Shown here piece after piece: positions 1-10,811 of a stretch of 64,000 nt of DNA. The DNA lies in the NCBI GenBank assembly GCA_027603945.1, contig JADIIU010000047.1, positions 1 to 64,000 on the forward strand, written 5' to 3'. Each line of letters opens with the position of its first letter. Within the stretch, counting starts at the first letter, position 1. The notes beneath the pieces were generated by a model that was not told the origin of the DNA, made no database searches, and saw only the letters and a program-made list of their open reading frames with translations. Source of the DNA: Terramyces sp. JEL0728. Lineage: Eukaryota > Chytridiomycota > Chytridiomycetes > Rhizophydiales > Terramycetaceae. Both the position numbers and the translations under genes were made by a program.

Positions 1-1349
1 TGGGCAGCAGATTGGAGCGAGGAAACATATTGCTGGAAAGTAGAACCCGCTCCGTTGATAAGGTCGGGATATCGCAATAGAGTGAATCCAACAAGCGGGT
101 AGCTGGTTATGATACTTTGGATTCTCCCGTAAGAGTTGGTGTCAGATCCAAATGAAAGTGCATTTTCACCTCCAAGGTTTTGGACTCCAAGACTGGCAGC
201 AGTCTGGAAAAAGCTTCTTGCAAGTGTGTTTGCTCCGCTGTAGACTCCAGAGACATTGTTGTCTGCCATTTCAATAGCAGTAAAAGTAACACCAACGTCC
301 AATGCTTTCAGATCATTCAAGAGAGAAGGGTAGTCCCAGTATCCAGCAGATCGCTCAGCAGAATGCGGCTCGGTTGGATCAAAGTATCTCCAATGAACAC
401 CAGCGATTTTGATGTTTAATGGAATTCCAAAAACACTGTCAAATCTATTGTGCGCAGCAGAGGCAATTCTAGATGCGTGCTTGACCAATGTGCCTTGGTA
501 CCATTGGGCAAAGTCTTGTCCGTATTGAGACTTGTATCCGGAGCTGTAGAAATCATCGGCAGTGTTTCTTCCAGCACAGACGCCAGATGACAGTGTTTGA
601 GTGGTGACTTGGCAAGGAGGGAGAATGTCGCTGGCACTTTGGACGGATTTGCCGTTGGTGTATCCAGACCAGGCAGCAGCAACTTTAGTGGTGTCATTGC
701 TGTACTTGGCTAAACTCCAAGTGCGGAAATCTTGTACCGCAGCATCAGAATAGCACTCGAATCGACCTCTGGTTGGATATCCGTCAATTGCGTAGGATGG
801 ATATTTCATTTCGCCGGCACTACCAGCAGATAGGTCGATTCTCGGGATGCTGTTGGTCTTTGAAGCAAAGTTTTGGGCAAAAGCCTGAAAGAATTGATCG
901 TATTGCGTGTATGGAAAATCGCCAGACCAAGGAGAGAAGGAATCAGAGTTGGTTCCCCCAAAGATATCCTTGAAGATGTTTGCAGGATTTCCACCGATAT
1001 TGGCCCAGGATGGAGTGGGGAAGTTACAGTTGTCGCCGACAGAACCACCGCATCTGTGAGTAGACATGATTGGGATCCAGTTCAAGCCAGCTTTGATGAT
1101 GTGGTCAGAAAGAGTATTGTAGTAAGACCAGTCAAACTGCTGATCTGCAGTTTCGACTAGTCCCCACCACACATCGCCAGCAATGGCTCTGACGCCAAAG
1201 TTCTTGACAGATTGCAAATCACTGTCGAAAGCGTTCCAATCGGTGATAAGCGGAAGAGGCATGAAGGCTTCTGCATCAAAATCTTGGCTGCTTGCCTTCT
1301 GTGCATACACACATAGAGCAAAGAGTACATATTTGTTTACTGTATGCAT
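1..1349 (-). CDS. Secreted beta-amylase, GH14 (3' end beyond window)
   Basis: A single open frame runs from ATG at 1349 off the left edge (449 residues visible, no intron). It starts with a signal peptide (about residues 1-21). GH14 landmarks follow: GDVWWGLVE (58-66), HRCGGSVGD (98-106), the acid Glu180 in AGEMKYPSY, KIAGVHW (314-320) and the base Glu360 in TAIEMAD. GH14 enzymes release maltose from the non-reducing ends of starch. The signal peptide implies action outside the cell, next to two secreted alpha-amylases further along. A TATA-like box lies 33-39 bp upstream. GH14 is mainly a plant and bacterial family, so its presence in a fungus-like genome is odd. A starch-binding domain could follow beyond the edge. 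Confidence 0.93.
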   Translation of the reverse strand, partial: MHTVNKYVLFALCVYAQKASSQDFDAEAFMPLPLITDWNAFDSDLQSVKNFGVRAIAGDVWWGLVETADQQFDWSYYNTLSDHIIKAGLNWIPIMSTHRCGGSVGDNCNFPTPSWANIGGNPANIFKDIFGGTNSDSFSPWSGDFPYTQYDQFFQAFAQNFASKTNSIPRIDLSAGSAGEMKYPSYAIDGYPTRGRFECYSDAAVQDFRTWSLAKYSNDTTKVAAAWSGYTNGKSVQSASDILPPCQVTTQTLSSGVCAGRNTADDFYSSGYKSQYGQDFAQWYQGTLVKHASRIASAAHNRFDSVFGIPLNIKIAGVHWRYFDPTEPHSAERSAGYWDYPSLLNDLKALDVGVTFTAIEMADNNVSGVYSGANTLARSFFQTAASLGVQNLGGENALSFGSDTNSYGRIQSIITSYPLVGFTLLRYPDLINGAGSTFQQYVSSLQSAA

Positions 1350-1931
1350 TTTTAAGATGATAATCTAGGTACACCTGATTTATTTTATATGAAAGTGTTT
1401 GGAGTTGGCTGAACCCACCTGACATATAGATTTGATCAGATGATTGCGAGTGCGGGTTTCTCGGCGTCCTTTTGTTTGAGGTGTAATACCGCGAAAGGAT
1501 TCGTATTGACGTCACCAGGAATAGTCCTTTCAGCTGTTTTCATATCACCCTTGACTTTCCATTACTCTATTTGTGTGTTATTCTTGCAAACTTTCCTGGA
1601 TTCTAAATTTTCCACCTCACATGACATCGTTTTTGATGGATCCTCAAAGGTACAACGACCGTCTAGGGCTCTACTACACACAGAGGATAGAATCTCCATC
1701 GTAACATGGACATTACGCCGCTAATTAATTAAAGTCGGCTGACTGGACTGGAATCAGGATTACTCGCCCTTGACAGGATGCTTGGGACTTGAATCAAAGA
1801 GATTTCGTGACTGCTTGATTCACGTCATGAAGAATCCTTCTAAATTAATTTCAACCAAAAGCGCTTTGATGCGGGTAAGTTGATGGAAATTGTCAGATAT
1901 CAGAATTCGCCACGCAATTATTTCTTTGCAA
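1350..1931. other. Intergenic region, promoter of the beta-amylase
   Basis: Between the start of the beta-amylase and the end of the Brr6-like gene. Apart from the TATA-like box at 1383-1389 and A/T-rich tracts, I see no coding or RNA gene here; the short open frames have no family character. Confidence 0.6.
1383..1389 (-). promoter_or_regulatory. TATA box of the beta-amylase
   Basis: TATAAAA on the minus strand, 33-39 bp before the ATG at 1349. Similar boxes at similar short distances precede several other genes here, implying very short 5' leaders. Confidence 0.55.
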
Positions 1932-2670
1932 TTATTTTCGATATTTATTGGTAAAGTATAAACAAATCAAAATCCATAGAGTTACGATCACGGTGGATTT
2001 GAGAGAGAGCGGCTCAAAGAACGAATTTAGGAAAAGTGAAAGGACATTTCCAATAACTTGCAGTCTCTCCACATCATTTGGCTGATGCATACAGGCTTTC
2101 CATTCATTACACACAGTCTGCATGTGTGGAATTACCCGCGCAATATCTTCACATTTGTTATCCATATATAGTGCCATGCAGCTGTGGATTTTGGCATTGA
2201 ATTCTCATTAATAACGAATTACCTGTTGATTTCAAATTGATTTTGAGATAAATGTCATTGTAAAAGAATACAACGAAATGATAGATAATGAAACTAGTGG
2301 TTGAAATCAATAGAAATGTGAAAAATGGAAATTCGTGTGGGTAGGCTCGAGTTGAATTTGGTTCAGCACTGGCTAGTGAAAAGTTAGAAACGGAATCCAG
2401 TTTCTTTTCAAGTCTATGTAGCTGCAGCAGTTTTTCTAATTCCAGTTGTTTTTCCCTTTGTATCTGCGACTGATGCTGTCGTTCTTGTTCCTTTTTCTCT
2501 TTTTCTATTTGCTCCAGCTCCAATCTTTGCATTTGGATTCTTTCTTTCTCCCGCTTTTCTCTCTCCAAAATCTCTATTCTCTCTTTTTCTTGTCTTTCCT
2601 TTTCTTGCTTTATTTTTTGAAATTCAGAGACTGCAGTTAGCCAGGGACTGTCATGGTAATCGACTTCCAT
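1932..2670 (-). CDS. BRR6: Brr6/Brl1-like nuclear envelope protein
   Basis: Two exons (2670-2223, 2203-1932) joined over a 19-nt intron, 239 aa. The N-terminal third is an E/K/R/Q-rich charged helix or coiled coil (about residues 15-85). It is followed by a membrane segment, a lumenal domain with four conserved cysteines (SCM, NKC, TVC, ACM) and the FFEPLS motif, and a second membrane segment near the C terminus. This is the Brr6/Brl1 C-terminal domain, which forms disulfides in the perinuclear space and helps nuclear pore assembly in fungi with closed mitosis. The start is ATG 2670; the divergent SAP gene starts only 38 bp away. The long charged N terminus is unusual. An AATAAA is coded within the last residues. 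Confidence 0.86.
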
Positions 2671-2708
2671 AGTTTGGGTTTCAGAAAAAGATTCTGCAAA
2701 ACGATCTA

Positions 2709-4571
2709 ATGAAAAAGGGGCGATTACCAAAATCTCATTCAAACCCAATTCCAGAGGTAAAAAAAGAAGTTCGCAAGAGGTCTAATTCGGATTCAATTTC
2801 TTTGATCCCTAGTAACTTGCAGAGATGCCTGGTAAAGGAGTTGAAAGAATATTGTGGAATGTTGAACTTGGACGTCAATGGAAAGAAACAAGATCTGATT
2901 GACAAGATTATCAATGAGCGCATGAGGTTAATAAACAACGGTATGGATGGAGATCAAGAGCTCGAAACTGGCTCAAAAATACCTGAAGAGCATGTTGCAG
3001 ATTTGAAGTCTAGAAGCCGACGAACCCGAGGTGCTGCAATCAAACAAGTAAAAGACGACGGTGTAGACAAAGATGAACGCGTAATCAGTACTTCTGGACA
3101 AGATCCTGGACTAGATGGCCCTGGACAAAGAAACAACTTGGCCAAACCCAAGAGTTTAGCTCAAAAAATAACTAAAAGGAAACGAGGAAAAGGCGCCAAG
3201 AAAACTGTGAGGGATTCGGCGGATTCAATTGGAGTCCAACAAATTGCAGTGGTCGAGTCTGCAACAGAAACAGTTTCAAGAAGGAAAGGTAGAGAAACTA
3301 CGGCTATTTATCCTGAAACCAATACAGCTGACAGTATTCCAGTGGATGAAAACATATCTCAACCAATTCCGAGGGTTGAAAAGGAAAATGAAATCCTTGA
3401 AAAAAGGTCGAATTTAATATTCTCGGAAAATAGTGTAGATATTTCAAAGCTCCTTTCCACCGAAATGGATTTTAAAAGCATATCTGATCAAGGTAAAATG
3501 AGTGAATTAGAAGATCCGGATGATTCATTTGGTATTGGAATTCAGAGTACATTCAGTTACAAGTCGATCTATCCTTCTTTAAATGAAAGTGCTGCTGTTA
3601 ATCAACCAGCCCCCACCTTGAAATCAATTGGATCTGCAATCCATCAGAATATTATACAAAGCGGGAAAACCAGACTTGATTGCTTGACTCAACCCGGCCA
3701 TTCGCCTACTAATTCAACGAACCCTAGTGACCCTGTATTATGCAAAATACAGCAACTTCGTGACGCACTAAAAAAGACCACTGACAATACTATTTTGGAT
3801 TCATTCTATTGCGTATTGTGCGATAAAGAAATTAGGGCAGGAAAGCTTGGGGGAAAAGCCATAATCCAATACCTTTCTGTTTACCTCCAAGGTCCTACCG
3901 GTAAAACTTCAAAGTTGTTATTAAACCCCATAGTTCCTGAGGAGAAGAAGGATGAAACTTCAGTATGTACGAGCTGTTTTGTCAAGAATGATAGCATGGT
4001 TGATCAAAAACAAGAAACTAGCGAAATCTCAATAGCTTTGGAAGACTATTTACCTCAAAAAGAGAGTATTGCTGATGATACGACTATTTTATTGAAACCT
4101 CTTCCTCAAAATGACAATCACGATGGTTTGAATCTTGAATATGCTGTGGACGATGAAAGTAACTTCGCTACAAATCCAGGGGCTCCCACTAGACCTTCAA
4201 AGAAAAGACCATACAAGGCATATTCCCCTACCAAAGTGAATGCAGCAATTAGAAACTCTCCAGTTGCTCACACTTTACCACCAACAAAAAAATTTAAATC
4301 GGCAATACCAGTTTCGCCATCTCCAATGAAAAAGGTTGTCTATCCTGTAGTTTCGCCTTCGCCTGCAAAGAAGTTTGTGCCTTTCAAGAAACCAACAAAG
4401 TTCTCGTCAATCTTACAGTCTCCTTTGCGACAAAATATCCCAAAATACCTGCCAAAGGAAAATGAAAAAGTAAAAGAGCGCTTAGACAATCTCTTGGCAA
4501 CTGTTGTTCCTGGCAGCAAAGAGGAATGGGATCTGATTCATTCGGCCAGTCCAAGAATTCCTCGCGAATAG
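2709..4571 (+). CDS. SAP-domain nuclear protein, function unknown
   Basis: Single-exon gene, 620 aa. Residues about 38-70 form a SAP helix-turn-helix motif (LVKELKEYCGMLNLD, then KKQDLIDKI), a DNA-binding module for AT-rich chromatin. Basic stretches follow, then a CxxC pair near residue 370 (YCVLCDKEI) and another near 420 (VCTSCF), which may bind one zinc. The C-terminal quarter repeats S/T-P sites followed by basic residues (SPSPMKK, SPSPAKK), typical of CDK-target chromatin or spindle proteins. I do not recognise an orthologue. An AATAAA lies 8 bp after the stop. Confidence 0.8.
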   Translation: MKKGRLPKSHSNPIPEVKKEVRKRSNSDSISLIPSNLQRCLVKELKEYCGMLNLDVNGKKQDLIDKIINERMRLINNGMDGDQELETGSKIPEEHVADLKSRSRRTRGAAIKQVKDDGVDKDERVISTSGQDPGLDGPGQRNNLAKPKSLAQKITKRKRGKGAKKTVRDSADSIGVQQIAVVESATETVSRRKGRETTAIYPETNTADSIPVDENISQPIPRVEKENEILEKRSNLIFSENSVDISKLLSTEMDFKSISDQGKMSELEDPDDSFGIGIQSTFSYKSIYPSLNESAAVNQPAPTLKSIGSAIHQNIIQSGKTRLDCLTQPGHSPTNSTNPSDPVLCKIQQLRDALKKTTDNTILDSFYCVLCDKEIRAGKLGGKAIIQYLSVYLQGPTGKTSKLLLNPIVPEEKKDETSVCTSCFVKNDSMVDQKQETSEISIALEDYLPQKESIADDTTILLKPLPQNDNHDGLNLEYAVDDESNFATNPGAPTRPSKKRPYKAYSPTKVNAAIRNSPVAHTLPPTKKFKSAIPVSPSPMKKVVYPVVSPSPAKKFVPFKKPTKFSSILQSPLRQNIPKYLPKENEKVKERLDNLLATVVPGSKEEWDLIHSASPRIPRE

Positions 4572-4617
4572 TTTTTCAATAAAATGTATAAAAAATACCA
4601 AAATGATCTATATTTAC

Positions 4618-6557
4618 TTAATAGGAAAGCGTAGAGACTGCCCCGCTTGCAGCAACAATAACAGAGTTAGATCCAGGAGACCATTTCGGGTTGGAGCAAG
4701 TGGTTCCAGTTGCCGTTCCGTACTGGATTGCTTTCCATTCGTATGAGACGCCGTTGGACAAAGTAGTTGGGCAGTTCCAGACATTGCCCGTGGCCCAGGT
4801 GCACGATACAGCAGCGCAAGTACTCCAGCTGTTAAAAGCGCCGACCACGTATACGCTATCACCGAAACCAGAATTGTGAGTGACTTGGAAAGTAACCGAA
4901 ACTGCGGAATTTGGAGTGGCGGTTGGAGCAGCTGTTCCTGTAGAAGTAGGCACTGGAACATTCTTGAGGTAGCCATCATCGCCACCGTACAACACAACAA
5001 CTTTGTTCACATCAGTGGAGCGAATATTCAACTGGGTTGACCCTGTGCTATCAACTACATAAGAAATCTGATCTCCATTGATTGACGTGTCGTGCCAGAG
5101 TTTACAAGTGCCATTATTAGAATATGCATACACCATGTTGCAATACACACCTGCTGGTAAGCCGGTTGAAACTACATTGTTCATGTTCAAGTTTTCACTT
5201 CCACGCGCAGAGTTTACAGCAACAAAAGCCTTGCCAGGAACACTCCAATAAATTTGGTTAGATCCCAGCCCGTTGTTGGTGATTGCGCTTGGGGAAACAG
5301 AACCCATATGGTTACGAACACGAACAAGAGAGTATACGGCTGGAAGACGGTGCTGCTGGAACCACTTGGATGGGTTGGAACTAATTGGAAGGATGTAACC
5401 TGTGCTGTTGCTTGGTGCAGATACAGGAGATTCCCTCTTATCATCAGTGCCGCCGTTCCATAGAAAGTAGTAGTCGGAATGAACTTGAGCCAAACCATAT
5501 GGATAGAGAATATTGAAAGCCATTGCTTGATAATACAAGTTGATATCCAATCTAGATAATGGCAGGTAATTTTGTCCGTCGGTGTTTCTGACTTGGTCGT
5601 GGTTTTCTATATTAACAGTAATATACCAATAAAGGTAACAGAGACGGCTTCGCTGGCCAAAGAACGGGCTTGGTTTTGCAAGATACTTCCCAGTTGATCC
5701 ACTGAAGTATCAATATTTCGGAATGCTTTTCCAACAGGCATGGTGTATCCATTTACATTGATGACACGTCCAATTTGAGTGTAATCTTGAAAGTTGTTGC
5801 TGGATGGCATTGGATAAGCCTCCTGGCCAAAGTATGGGACATTTCCTTTGTAATTCTTGTTTAACAATGATTGGATTGCCCTCCAGTCGTTTGAAGGGAT
5901 GTAGGTAGCAAGATCAGTTCTGAATCCGACGGCTCCATAGGATAGCAGAGTGTTGAGGTAGGTTGCAATCTTTTGACGGACTGCTGTTTGTTCGGTGGCT
6001 ACATCTACCAATGTCCCTGCTCTGCAAAATTGCTGATTGTAATCGGTATATGGATGAGCACTGGTGCCAACGTTATCGTCACAGATGCTATCGTGGTAAT
6101 TGTCTTTGGTTAGGCCAGCGTCTGGCAGGCTTTCGTTAAGATCAGCGGTGGACCATCCTTGAGTTAATCCAAATCCCCAAGTGTCTTGTTTGTTCACATA
6201 TGCATTATGGTTGAGTACAACGTCAACAACAACATCTACACCAGCGTTTTTACATGTTTGCACCATAGCAGCAAATTCTTGTTCTGTACCAAGACGATTT
6301 CCGATTTTGTATGCTAAAGGTTGATATGCAAGGTACCATGGGAATGCTTGGCCATCAAATGCGTTTCCTGCGTGTGCTGCAACTGGAGAAGTTTGGACCC
6401 AAGCATATCCATTTGGGCCTAAAAATTTGACGCATTCATTCGCAATATCATTGAAATTCCACTGGAAAAGTTGGACTCCAACGTTTTTCTGGTTGCTATT
6501 CACTGTGAATTGAGCGTTTGCAGATTGAGATAGTAAGGCCAACAGCACTGTATTCAT
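4618..6557 (-). CDS. Secreted alpha-amylase GH13 with CBM20
   Basis: Exons 6557-5627 and 5606-4618, 20-nt intron gtatattactgttaatatag, 639 aa. It has a signal peptide (1-15), a (beta/alpha)8 domain starting VGVQLFQWNFNDIANEC, and GH13 catalytic residues Asp215 (GFRTDLATY), Glu246 (YFGQEAYP) and the Asp of FIENHDQVRN, which spans the splice junction. An all-beta domain C follows, then a C-terminal CBM20 starch-binding domain (VTFQVTHNSGFGDSVYVVG, NSW). The usual DAxKH stretch is DLATY here. The product would cut internal alpha-1,4 bonds of starch outside the cell. It is a tandem paralogue of the next amylase; only this copy has the intron. Confidence 0.95.
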
Positions 6558-7072
6558 CCTTGATCGTAGCCTTCCCTATTCTCGTTTTATATTACACGAG
6601 GGATCATGTGAGGAAAAAGGAAAAAGGAACGGACAAACCACATGACTAAACACTAAAAATCGCTCTTTTCGAACACAGCCGCGATTCAAATTCCAGCAAC
6701 TAACGTTATTATAACTAGCGATAGTTAGAAAGCCTCCGAAATATTTTTATCTTTTGTATTCCAATGTTCTTTGAAATCCAGATGAGGTCACATGAACTCC
6801 AGTTCCCGCTTCAAACCGCTTGTAACCACCTGATATCATCGGTTGCCTCGACTTTTTCGGGTGAACGACAATGAGCAGTCCTGCTGATTGATCATATCAA
6901 TTGGCTACTTGTTCACACCGTGCGCAGTAAATTTCTATTACAAGGCTTATGGATGCGAACATACCTAATTAGTACGGTGATGTTGGCTCAGTTAAGTGGA
7001 ATCTGTAACGCCTGCTGAGCATTATTGACTGATACCTGAAATGACCAAAGTTAAATACACGAAATTAATCTA
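6558..7072. other. Intergenic region between the two alpha-amylases
   Basis: About 515 bp. It contains a minus-strand TATA box at 6585-6591, 28-34 bp before the ATG of the downstream amylase. No gene, repeat or RNA structure is otherwise evident. Confidence 0.6.
6585..6591 (-). promoter_or_regulatory. TATA box of alpha-amylase 1
   Basis: TATAAAA on the minus strand, 28-34 bp before the ATG at 6557; the expected transcription start lies almost at the start codon. Confidence 0.6.
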
Positions 7073-9031
7073 TTAAAAAGCCATAGTGGTGGAGGTTAGC
7101 TGATCCGCGGCCAAAAATTTACGATTAGACTGACCAGACCATATAGGATTGGTGCACGTACGAGAGGATCCTGAGCCATATACTATTGGTTTCCATTCTT
7201 GTAGCGAATTGATAGGGACAGAGATGCTGCCGCAGTTCCATACATTCCCACTTGACCAGGTACAAGCAATTGCATTGCAAGAGTTCCAGTTGTTGAATGT
7301 CCCGACCACATAAACAGCATCTCCAAAAGCAGTCTGATGGACAACTCTGAAATTAACAGTTGCTTGGGTCGAAGGAGTTGGAGAAGTTGGAACAGCACCG
7401 GCAGTAGACAGGGATCCATCGAGCCCAGCATACAGCACGATGGTACTCGAAGGTTGAGCGTTCAAAATTACATTTCCGTTTGCACCAACTGTATAAGATT
7501 CTGATTGGCCACCAGCATAAGAAACACATTGGCCATTTTTTGCTGAGCCTTTCGCCATATTACAATAAACACCTTGGGCAAGACCGGTAAATACAGATTT
7601 CGTCATTGGGTTAGAGGCGGCATTGTTAATCGCCACGAAAGCTTTCCCGGGGTTGGTCCAATAGATCTGGTTGGAACCAAAACCGTTATCTTTAATTGGA
7701 GTAGCTGGGGTATCCCCAATAAAGTTTCTAACTTTGATCAGTGGATAAACACTTGTCCAGCGGTGCTGGCAGTACCATGCATCGGGACAAATACCATTTA
7801 CAATGCCAACAGGCTTGATCATACCATCGTCGTCGGAAGGAGCAGAAACTGGGCTTTCGCGATGAAAATCATCTCCACCATTCCAAGTAAATTTGTAGCC
7901 TGAATGAACGGTGGTCAATCCAAATGGATACAAGATGTTGAATGCAATGGCTTGGTTGTAGTTACTACCAGATAGTCTAGAAAGCGGCAGGAATGCTTGT
8001 CCATCTTGGTTTCGTTCTTGATCATGGTTTTCTATAAAAGTACCAGAATGAGCTGGATCGGCAAAGGCAGCAGCAGCAGTGACAGAGGAATACGCTAAAT
8101 CAGCAGTCATACCCTGGTAGTTTCTGAAGGATTTGCCTACATTTTGAGTGTAGCCTTCAACATTGTAAACCCTTCCGAGACTCCTGTAGTCTTTGTTTGT
8201 AACAGTAGTCAAGTCGTTGGTATCAGGTAAAGAGTATACTTCTTGAACAAAGAAAGGGACGTTGCCTTTGTAATTTAGATTCAATTTGAGCTGAATCGCG
8301 GCCCAGTCAGCAGGATCAATAAAAGTAGCCAAGTCAGTTCTGAATCCCACAACGCCGTATGAAAGCAACAGATTCAAATAGGAAGCAATGGCTGACTGAA
8401 CATTTGAGTTGTCTGTGGCAACATCGAGTAATTGAACATTAGGATCTTCGCCAGCAGCCCTGCAGTTCCACTGGTTCCAGGTCATCGTTTGAGTGGGGAC
8501 AGTTCTTGAGGAATAATTTACAGGGCCATTGCAAACACTGTCATGGAATGAACCACTGTTAAAATTAGAGCTTGGAAAACTCTCTTGACTGGTTGCAGAG
8601 GACCAGGTTTGATCGATGCCAATAGTGCTGCCACTGTGTCCAGCGTAGGAAAAGTGATTCAGAACAACATCTACCACCACATCTACACCACTGTCCCTGC
8701 AAACCCTTGTCATATTTGCAAATTGCCCCAATGTTCCCAATCTATTACCAATTTGGTACGCAACAGGCTGATAAGCCAAGTACCAAGGAAAAGTTTGACC
8801 ATCGAACGAGCTGGCGGCGTGGGCAGCTACAGGAGAAGTCTGCACCCATCCATAACCATTTGGCCCTAAAAAGTCTATACACTCCTGCTTGATATCATCA
8901 AACGGGTACTGAAATAGTTGAACTCCAACATATTTATCATTGAGCGTGTAGTGGGCTGTTACTAAGGTTGATAGTAATGCAGAAATCATTGAACTTGCAA
9001 AACCATCGATCTTTTTAAATCCTTTGTCCAT
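7073..9031 (-). CDS. Secreted alpha-amylase GH13 with CBM20, paralogue 2
   Basis: Uninterrupted frame, 652 aa from ATG 9031. An internal ATG at 8989 would give a shorter signal peptide and 638 aa; both starts put a hydrophobic stretch (ISALLSTLVTA) at the N terminus. The domain order matches the neighbour: GH13 barrel (VGVQLFQYPFDDIKQEC), Asp in GFRTDLATF, Glu in FFVQEVYSLP, Asp in FIENHDQERN, domain C, then CBM20 (VNFRVVHQTAFGDAVYVVG, NNW). Asp/Leu/Ala/Thr again replaces the usual DAxKH. It lies directly upstream of amylase 1 on the same strand, so a tandem duplication is likely, with intron gain or loss afterwards. Confidence 0.95.
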   Translation of the reverse strand: MDKGFKKIDGFASSMISALLSTLVTAHYTLNDKYVGVQLFQYPFDDIKQECIDFLGPNGYGWVQTSPVAAHAASSFDGQTFPWYLAYQPVAYQIGNRLGTLGQFANMTRVCRDSGVDVVVDVVLNHFSYAGHSGSTIGIDQTWSSATSQESFPSSNFNSGSFHDSVCNGPVNYSSRTVPTQTMTWNQWNCRAAGEDPNVQLLDVATDNSNVQSAIASYLNLLLSYGVVGFRTDLATFIDPADWAAIQLKLNLNYKGNVPFFVQEVYSLPDTNDLTTVTNKDYRSLGRVYNVEGYTQNVGKSFRNYQGMTADLAYSSVTAAAAFADPAHSGTFIENHDQERNQDGQAFLPLSRLSGSNYNQAIAFNILYPFGLTTVHSGYKFTWNGGDDFHRESPVSAPSDDDGMIKPVGIVNGICPDAWYCQHRWTSVYPLIKVRNFIGDTPATPIKDNGFGSNQIYWTNPGKAFVAINNAASNPMTKSVFTGLAQGVYCNMAKGSAKNGQCVSYAGGQSESYTVGANGNVILNAQPSSTIVLYAGLDGSLSTAGAVPTSPTPSTQATVNFRVVHQTAFGDAVYVVGTFNNWNSCNAIACTWSSGNVWNCGSISVPINSLQEWKPIVYGSGSSRTCTNPIWSGQSNRKFLAADQLTSTTMAF

Positions 9032-9283
9032 CAAATGACATGCTGTTTTTAGCAACTTGTGGAACCTGCTGACCAGAGCCAGTTCTTTTTCGCTGAAAGG
9101 ATGCCGACGACATCATGTGAAAAATATTGGACTGTTCGCAACGCCAATTGTCCCTTTGGCTATGCTGTGCTCCCGAATTGCGGATCTGCTGACCTCTCCT
9201 TTGGTCAGAATGGAACCTGAGAGATCAAGGGACTTATTCGCATCCAACAATTCCAAAGCGGCATTAGTGCAATATTCTAACAG

Positions 9284-10761
9284 CTATTTATTAGACAGTA
9301 GCAGATAGTCTTGAATCATCTTTTTTGCAACTTGGGGCTGATTCTCTGGTGCATAATGGCCTGCATTTAACAGTTCTACCCTCACGAGGTTGTCGAATTC
9401 AGTGACATAGCCAACAACTACGCCATTTTCTTTCCATATCTTTCGTTCACTGTTCTTGTACTCCAGATTATATTCCCAATTTATATTTTCAATGTATTCA
9501 GTGCTGCCCATTATCCCGTCGCGTAAATCGAATTGGCCTTGGTACAGTAACACTTTAATCTGCTTTAGTACGTATGGCAGGTAAATTGCAGACGATTGCA
9601 TGATATCAAGCTCTATGTTTTGGTACAAATTAACATCTTGGCCAAATATTGCATCTCCAACGTTCAAAGAATGCCTGATTGATTGCATGATTTTAGCAAC
9701 GGGATGGACATATCGAGTGGACCCTTTTCGGACATCATACCAGTTAATTCCGCCAGTGTGATTATTAAACAGATCATACATCCGCAGTCGAGCTTGCAAC
9801 GCTTCTTTCCATTTGTATTGGCACATAAAGCAAATAGATATATTGGCCAATCGGTTCATTTCTAAAGCAACCGTGTTGGATACTAGTCCAAGGGCTAGTG
9901 CTTGATCAGCATGGGCTTTGATTTGTGTTTTTGGATCAGTAAACCCATCCCCAATCGCTATCCCAGCCAATGGGAAAGAACGGTAGCCACGACGCTCGTT
10001 TAGTTTCAACATCCGGTACGCCAATGACGGTATATACTTTCCAGCATAAGACTCTCCTGTCAAATACAGAGTCGTATTTGCTTCGGGAAAGATCTTGTAA
10101 AATCTGCCGAGAAAGATGATTAAATCATGAGATATTGCAGCTTGGTTTTGTGGATATCCTTCATTAAACAACGGTCTATCCTGGATTTCTTCCTTGAAGC
10201 ATTCGCTTGTGGTATTTACGTTTTCAAATGCTGGCAAGATTTCTTTCTTTGGTTTTCCAACTGTTTTGTTTCCCAAATGACTAAACCCTGCCCCAAGCGG
10301 ATTGTCAATAAATAGCATTGATGAATTCGAATTCCATGCATCAAAGTTTTTAATAAAGTGCTTTTCCGAGGTGATTTTGATTGGGCCAACCTCGTAAAAC
10401 AATCCAATCATTGAGCTTGATCCAGGACCTCCTTGCAACCATATAATTAATGGTGGCGATACTACATCTTTATTTTCGCATGGAAAGTACCAAAAGAATG
10501 TTTCTGCTTGGTAATTAGTCGGTCCATCCCCGCCGTGAGATATGTTTCTAATTAGATATATTGCTACCTTATGGGAACGAATCCTGCATATGATTTTATC
10601 GGTGCTTGACCACTTTGCCAAGGTAACTTACCAACCAGGTACTGATCTTTCAGCTCCCTCTGATTTCTCCACTTGTATCTGATGTCTGAACATGAATTAA
10701 TGTACTGTAGGCAGAAAATCAGGAGCAGTGCTGCAAATATCAAATTAGTCCACTTTTGCAT
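9284..10761 (-). CDS. Serine carboxypeptidase, peptidase family S10
   Basis: Exons 10761-10568 and 10547-9284 across a 20-nt intron (gtagcaatatatctaattag), 485 aa. It has a signal peptide (about 1-23), the SYAGFVPIR substrate-binding start of S10 enzymes, the oxyanion segment LQGGPGSSS, nucleophile Ser in [10 protein letters not shown], Asp in YQGQFDLRD and His in [11 protein letters not shown]. It is closest in feel to vitellogenic-like/lysosomal carboxypeptidases. It should trim C-terminal residues from peptides in the vacuole or outside the cell. The gene ends AAT AAA TAG, so the poly(A) signal is coded in the last two codons. Its start codon is 50 bp from the divergent Utp18 start. Confidence 0.95.
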
Positions 10762-10811
10762 TTTGCTGTAAAGGCTTTCAAGCCGATATTTTTTTTTGTT
10801 TGAAATTCAAA

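Noticed and set aside
6660..6720. Possible tRNA B-box-like sequence
   Set aside because: No matching A box, acceptor stem or anticodon arm could be folded.
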